A stretch of DNA of 6,270 nt from the NCBI GenBank assembly GCA_945937975.1, contig CAMEUD010000067.1, forward strand, positions 1 to 6,270, given 5' to 3'. This stretch comes from an uncultured Clostridia bacterium. Lineage in GTDB: Bacteria > Bacillota > Clostridia > Christensenellales > UBA1242. Below, in pieces: positions 5,441-6,270 of the stretch. A program made the position numbers and the translations under genes. Below the pieces are notes generated by a model. It was not told where the DNA came from. It ran no database searches and worked only from the letters and a program-made list of their open reading frames with translations. The stretch's first letter is position 1; every line of letters begins with the position of its first letter.

Positions 5441-5961
5441 ATGTTATGTTTAAGAAATGAAGCAACTTGTGGGGCACAAATTATAAACCAACTTGCATAA
5501 TTTTGTGGCGAAGAAACTAATTCTTTGTTTAGTTCGTCAATACTAATCCATTTATAGTCGCTTGCTTCTTCCAAGTTTAGTTTTATATCGCCATTATACT
5601 TTCCAATAAGAACATGGTCAAGTTCGTATTCATACAAATCATCAGCAAACTTATGCATATATGTAAATGTAAACAACTCTCTTAAATCGGCCGAAATGCC
5701 TAGTTCTTCGGCAAGTCTGTTTTTTGCAGATAAAACTATGTTTTCATCTTTTTGTGGGTGAGAGCAACACGCATTTGCCCAAAGACCGCCACTATGATAT
5801 TTGCTTTCGGCACGCTTTTGAATTAAAATTTCTTTGTTGTCATTGTACAAAAATACACTAAATGCTCGATGAAGTATTGGTGATTTGTGAGCATCAGTTT
5901 TTGATATTACACCTAATTGATTGTCAAAAATATCTACCTTAACCAAATTGTTCCTAATCAT
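5437..5961 (-). CDS. idi: Isopentenyl-diphosphate delta-isomerase, type I
   Basis: 174 residues, close to the about 180 of E. coli Idi. It interconverts isopentenyl and dimethylallyl diphosphate for isoprenoid synthesis in the cytoplasm. The Nudix-like fold shows TDAHKSPILHRAFSVFL (22-38) with metal ligands His25 and His31, the QKRAESK strand (48-54), and WANACCSHP (61-69). There Cys66 aligns with catalytic Cys67 of E. coli and His68 is a further ligand. The Nudix-type helix RLAEELGI (82-89) follows, then YEYELDHV (110-117), where Glu111 and Glu113 match the metal-binding and catalytic acids. It is therefore the metal-dependent type I enzyme, not the FMN-dependent type II. AAGGAGG (5972-5966) lies 4 bases before the ATG. 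The TGA stop lies in the metK -35 box, and no terminator separates the two genes, so idi transcripts could run into the metK riboswitch. Confidence 0.95.
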   Translation of the reverse strand: MIRNNLVKVDIFDNQLGVISKTDAHKSPILHRAFSVFLYNDNKEILIQKRAESKYHSGGLWANACCSHPQKDENIVLSAKNRLAEELGISADLRELFTFTYMHKFADDLYEYELDHVLIGKYNGDIKLNLEEASDYKWISIDELNKELVSSPQNYASWFIICAPQVASFLKHNI

Positions 5962-5986
5962 ACTGCCTCCTTAAATAATATATTAA

Positions 5987-6016
5987 AGTATACAAAAAAA
6001 ATTGTTATGTTGGCAA
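5987..6016 (-). promoter_or_regulatory. Probable idi promoter
   Basis: On the minus strand TTGCCA (6016-6011, 5/6) is followed by an 18-bp spacer and TATACT (5992-5987, 5/6). The projected +1 near 5980 gives a leader of about 20 nt with AAGGAGG in it. It lies downstream of the tRNA terminator, consistent with a separate transcription unit. Confidence 0.6.
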
Positions 6017-6054
6017 ATTAATCTACATAACTAATTTCTAAAAAATAAAGACAT

Positions 6055-6108
6055 AAATTTTGACTCCAAATTTGACCCTAAAAAATGACGAAATTTTGAA
6101 AATTTTGA
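6055..6108. repeat. Four near-copies of AAATTTTGA in the idi upstream region
   Basis: AAATTTTGA occurs at 6055-6063, 6091-6099 and 6100-6108. A copy one T shorter lies at 6068-6075. The first two copies are followed by C-rich ends (CTCC, CCC). In such AT-rich DNA this may be low-complexity drift. No gene, hairpin or known operator explains it. Confidence 0.35.
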
Positions 6109-6138
6109 AAAAATAAAAGAAAATCGAATTAAGAATAT

Positions 6139-6177
6139 AAAAAATGCTGAACACCTTATAAATAAAGGTATTCAGCA
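6139..6177 (-). terminator. Intrinsic terminator of the tRNA-Ser transcript
   Basis: On the minus strand a 13-bp stem (6177-6165 with 6157-6145) closes a 7-base loop and runs into six T's (6144-6139). One pair is a U-G wobble on this strand (T6170 side with G at 6152) but a C-A mismatch on the other strand, which supports leftward use. It begins 10 bases after the tRNA CCA end. Confidence 0.9.
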
Positions 6178-6187
6178 ATATTGTCTT

Positions 6188-6270
6188 TGGCAGAAGGAAT
6201 GGGATTTGAACCCATGATACCTTTCGGTATACCGGTTTTCGAGACCAGCACATTCGACCACTCTGACATC
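6188..6270 (-). tRNA. tRNA-Ser (anticodon CGA), 5' end cut by window edge
   Basis: The class II cloverleaf is readable on the minus strand. The anticodon stem CTGGT/ACCGG closes the 7-base loop CTCGAAA with anticodon CGA (6241-6239), which reads UCG serine codons. A long variable arm ATACC-GAAA-GGTAT is typical of tRNA-Ser. The T arm is ATGGG-TTCAAAT-CCCAT. The 3' acceptor strand is TCCTTCT, then discriminator G and an encoded CCA (6190-6188). The D-arm holds GAGTGGTCGAA. The first five acceptor bases (expected AGAAG) lie beyond position 6270. Confidence 0.95.

Noticed and set aside
6038..6253. Open frame on the minus strand starting inside the tRNA gene
   Set aside because: It translates most of tRNA-Ser, its terminator and the AT-rich spacer, and has no ribosome binding site or recognisable domain.
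6139..6270. Mobile element or attachment site at the tRNA-Ser gene
   Set aside because: The tRNA keeps its intact 3' end and its own terminator; no repeat of the tRNA end and no integrase are visible in the window.
1..6270. CRISPR array, toxin-antitoxin, defence or biosynthetic island
   Set aside because: No regularly spaced repeats and no such gene pairs were found. All genes belong to known housekeeping or ion-homeostasis families.

Overview
The window is a stretch of AT-rich chromosome, about one third G+C by eye. Its strong AGGAG-type ribosome binding sites, SAM-I riboswitch, intrinsic terminators and genomically encoded tRNA CCA end suggest a low-GC Bacillota, probably Clostridia-like. 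This placement is inference from gene content and style; nothing here fixes a genus. TGG is used for Trp and TAA, TAG and TGA all serve as stops, so the standard bacterial code fits.

Layout from left to right. 1-1201 (minus) is the N-terminal 400 codons of a long-form U32 family 'peptidase', today understood as an RNA hydroxylation factor, running off the left edge. 1202-1399 is a divergent regulatory region. It holds a possible leaderless promoter for the U32 gene and a near-consensus promoter for the rightward operon, whose leader of about 100 nt can form a terminator-like hairpin. 1400-3591 (plus) is a two-gene membrane operon: a cation:proton antiporter (PF00999) and an MgtC/SapB-family protein, closed by a clear intrinsic terminator. 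3673-4164 (plus) is a monocistronic HIT-superfamily protein with an HxHxQ active-site motif. Its stop codon overlaps the stop of convergent metK. 4161-5243 (minus) is a divergent S-adenosylmethionine synthetase. 5274-5405 (minus) is a complete SAM-I (S-box) riboswitch with terminator and antiterminator, controlling metK by product feedback. 5437-5961 (minus) is type I isopentenyl-diphosphate isomerase, idi. 6188-6270 (minus) is tRNA-Ser(CGA), missing about 5 nt at the window edge, followed by its own terminator at 6139-6177.

The clearest circuit is metK. Transcription starts near 5405 at a promoter whose -35 box contains the idi stop codon. The riboswitch then decides between termination and readthrough. 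The antiporter-MgtC pair looks like an ion-homeostasis unit. The rest is housekeeping: isoprenoid precursor supply, nucleotide metabolism and RNA modification. I found no convincing new multi-gene system. The points most worth a second look are the broken MetK signatures, the GalT-like HIT motif, the leaderless U32 start and the antiporter leader.
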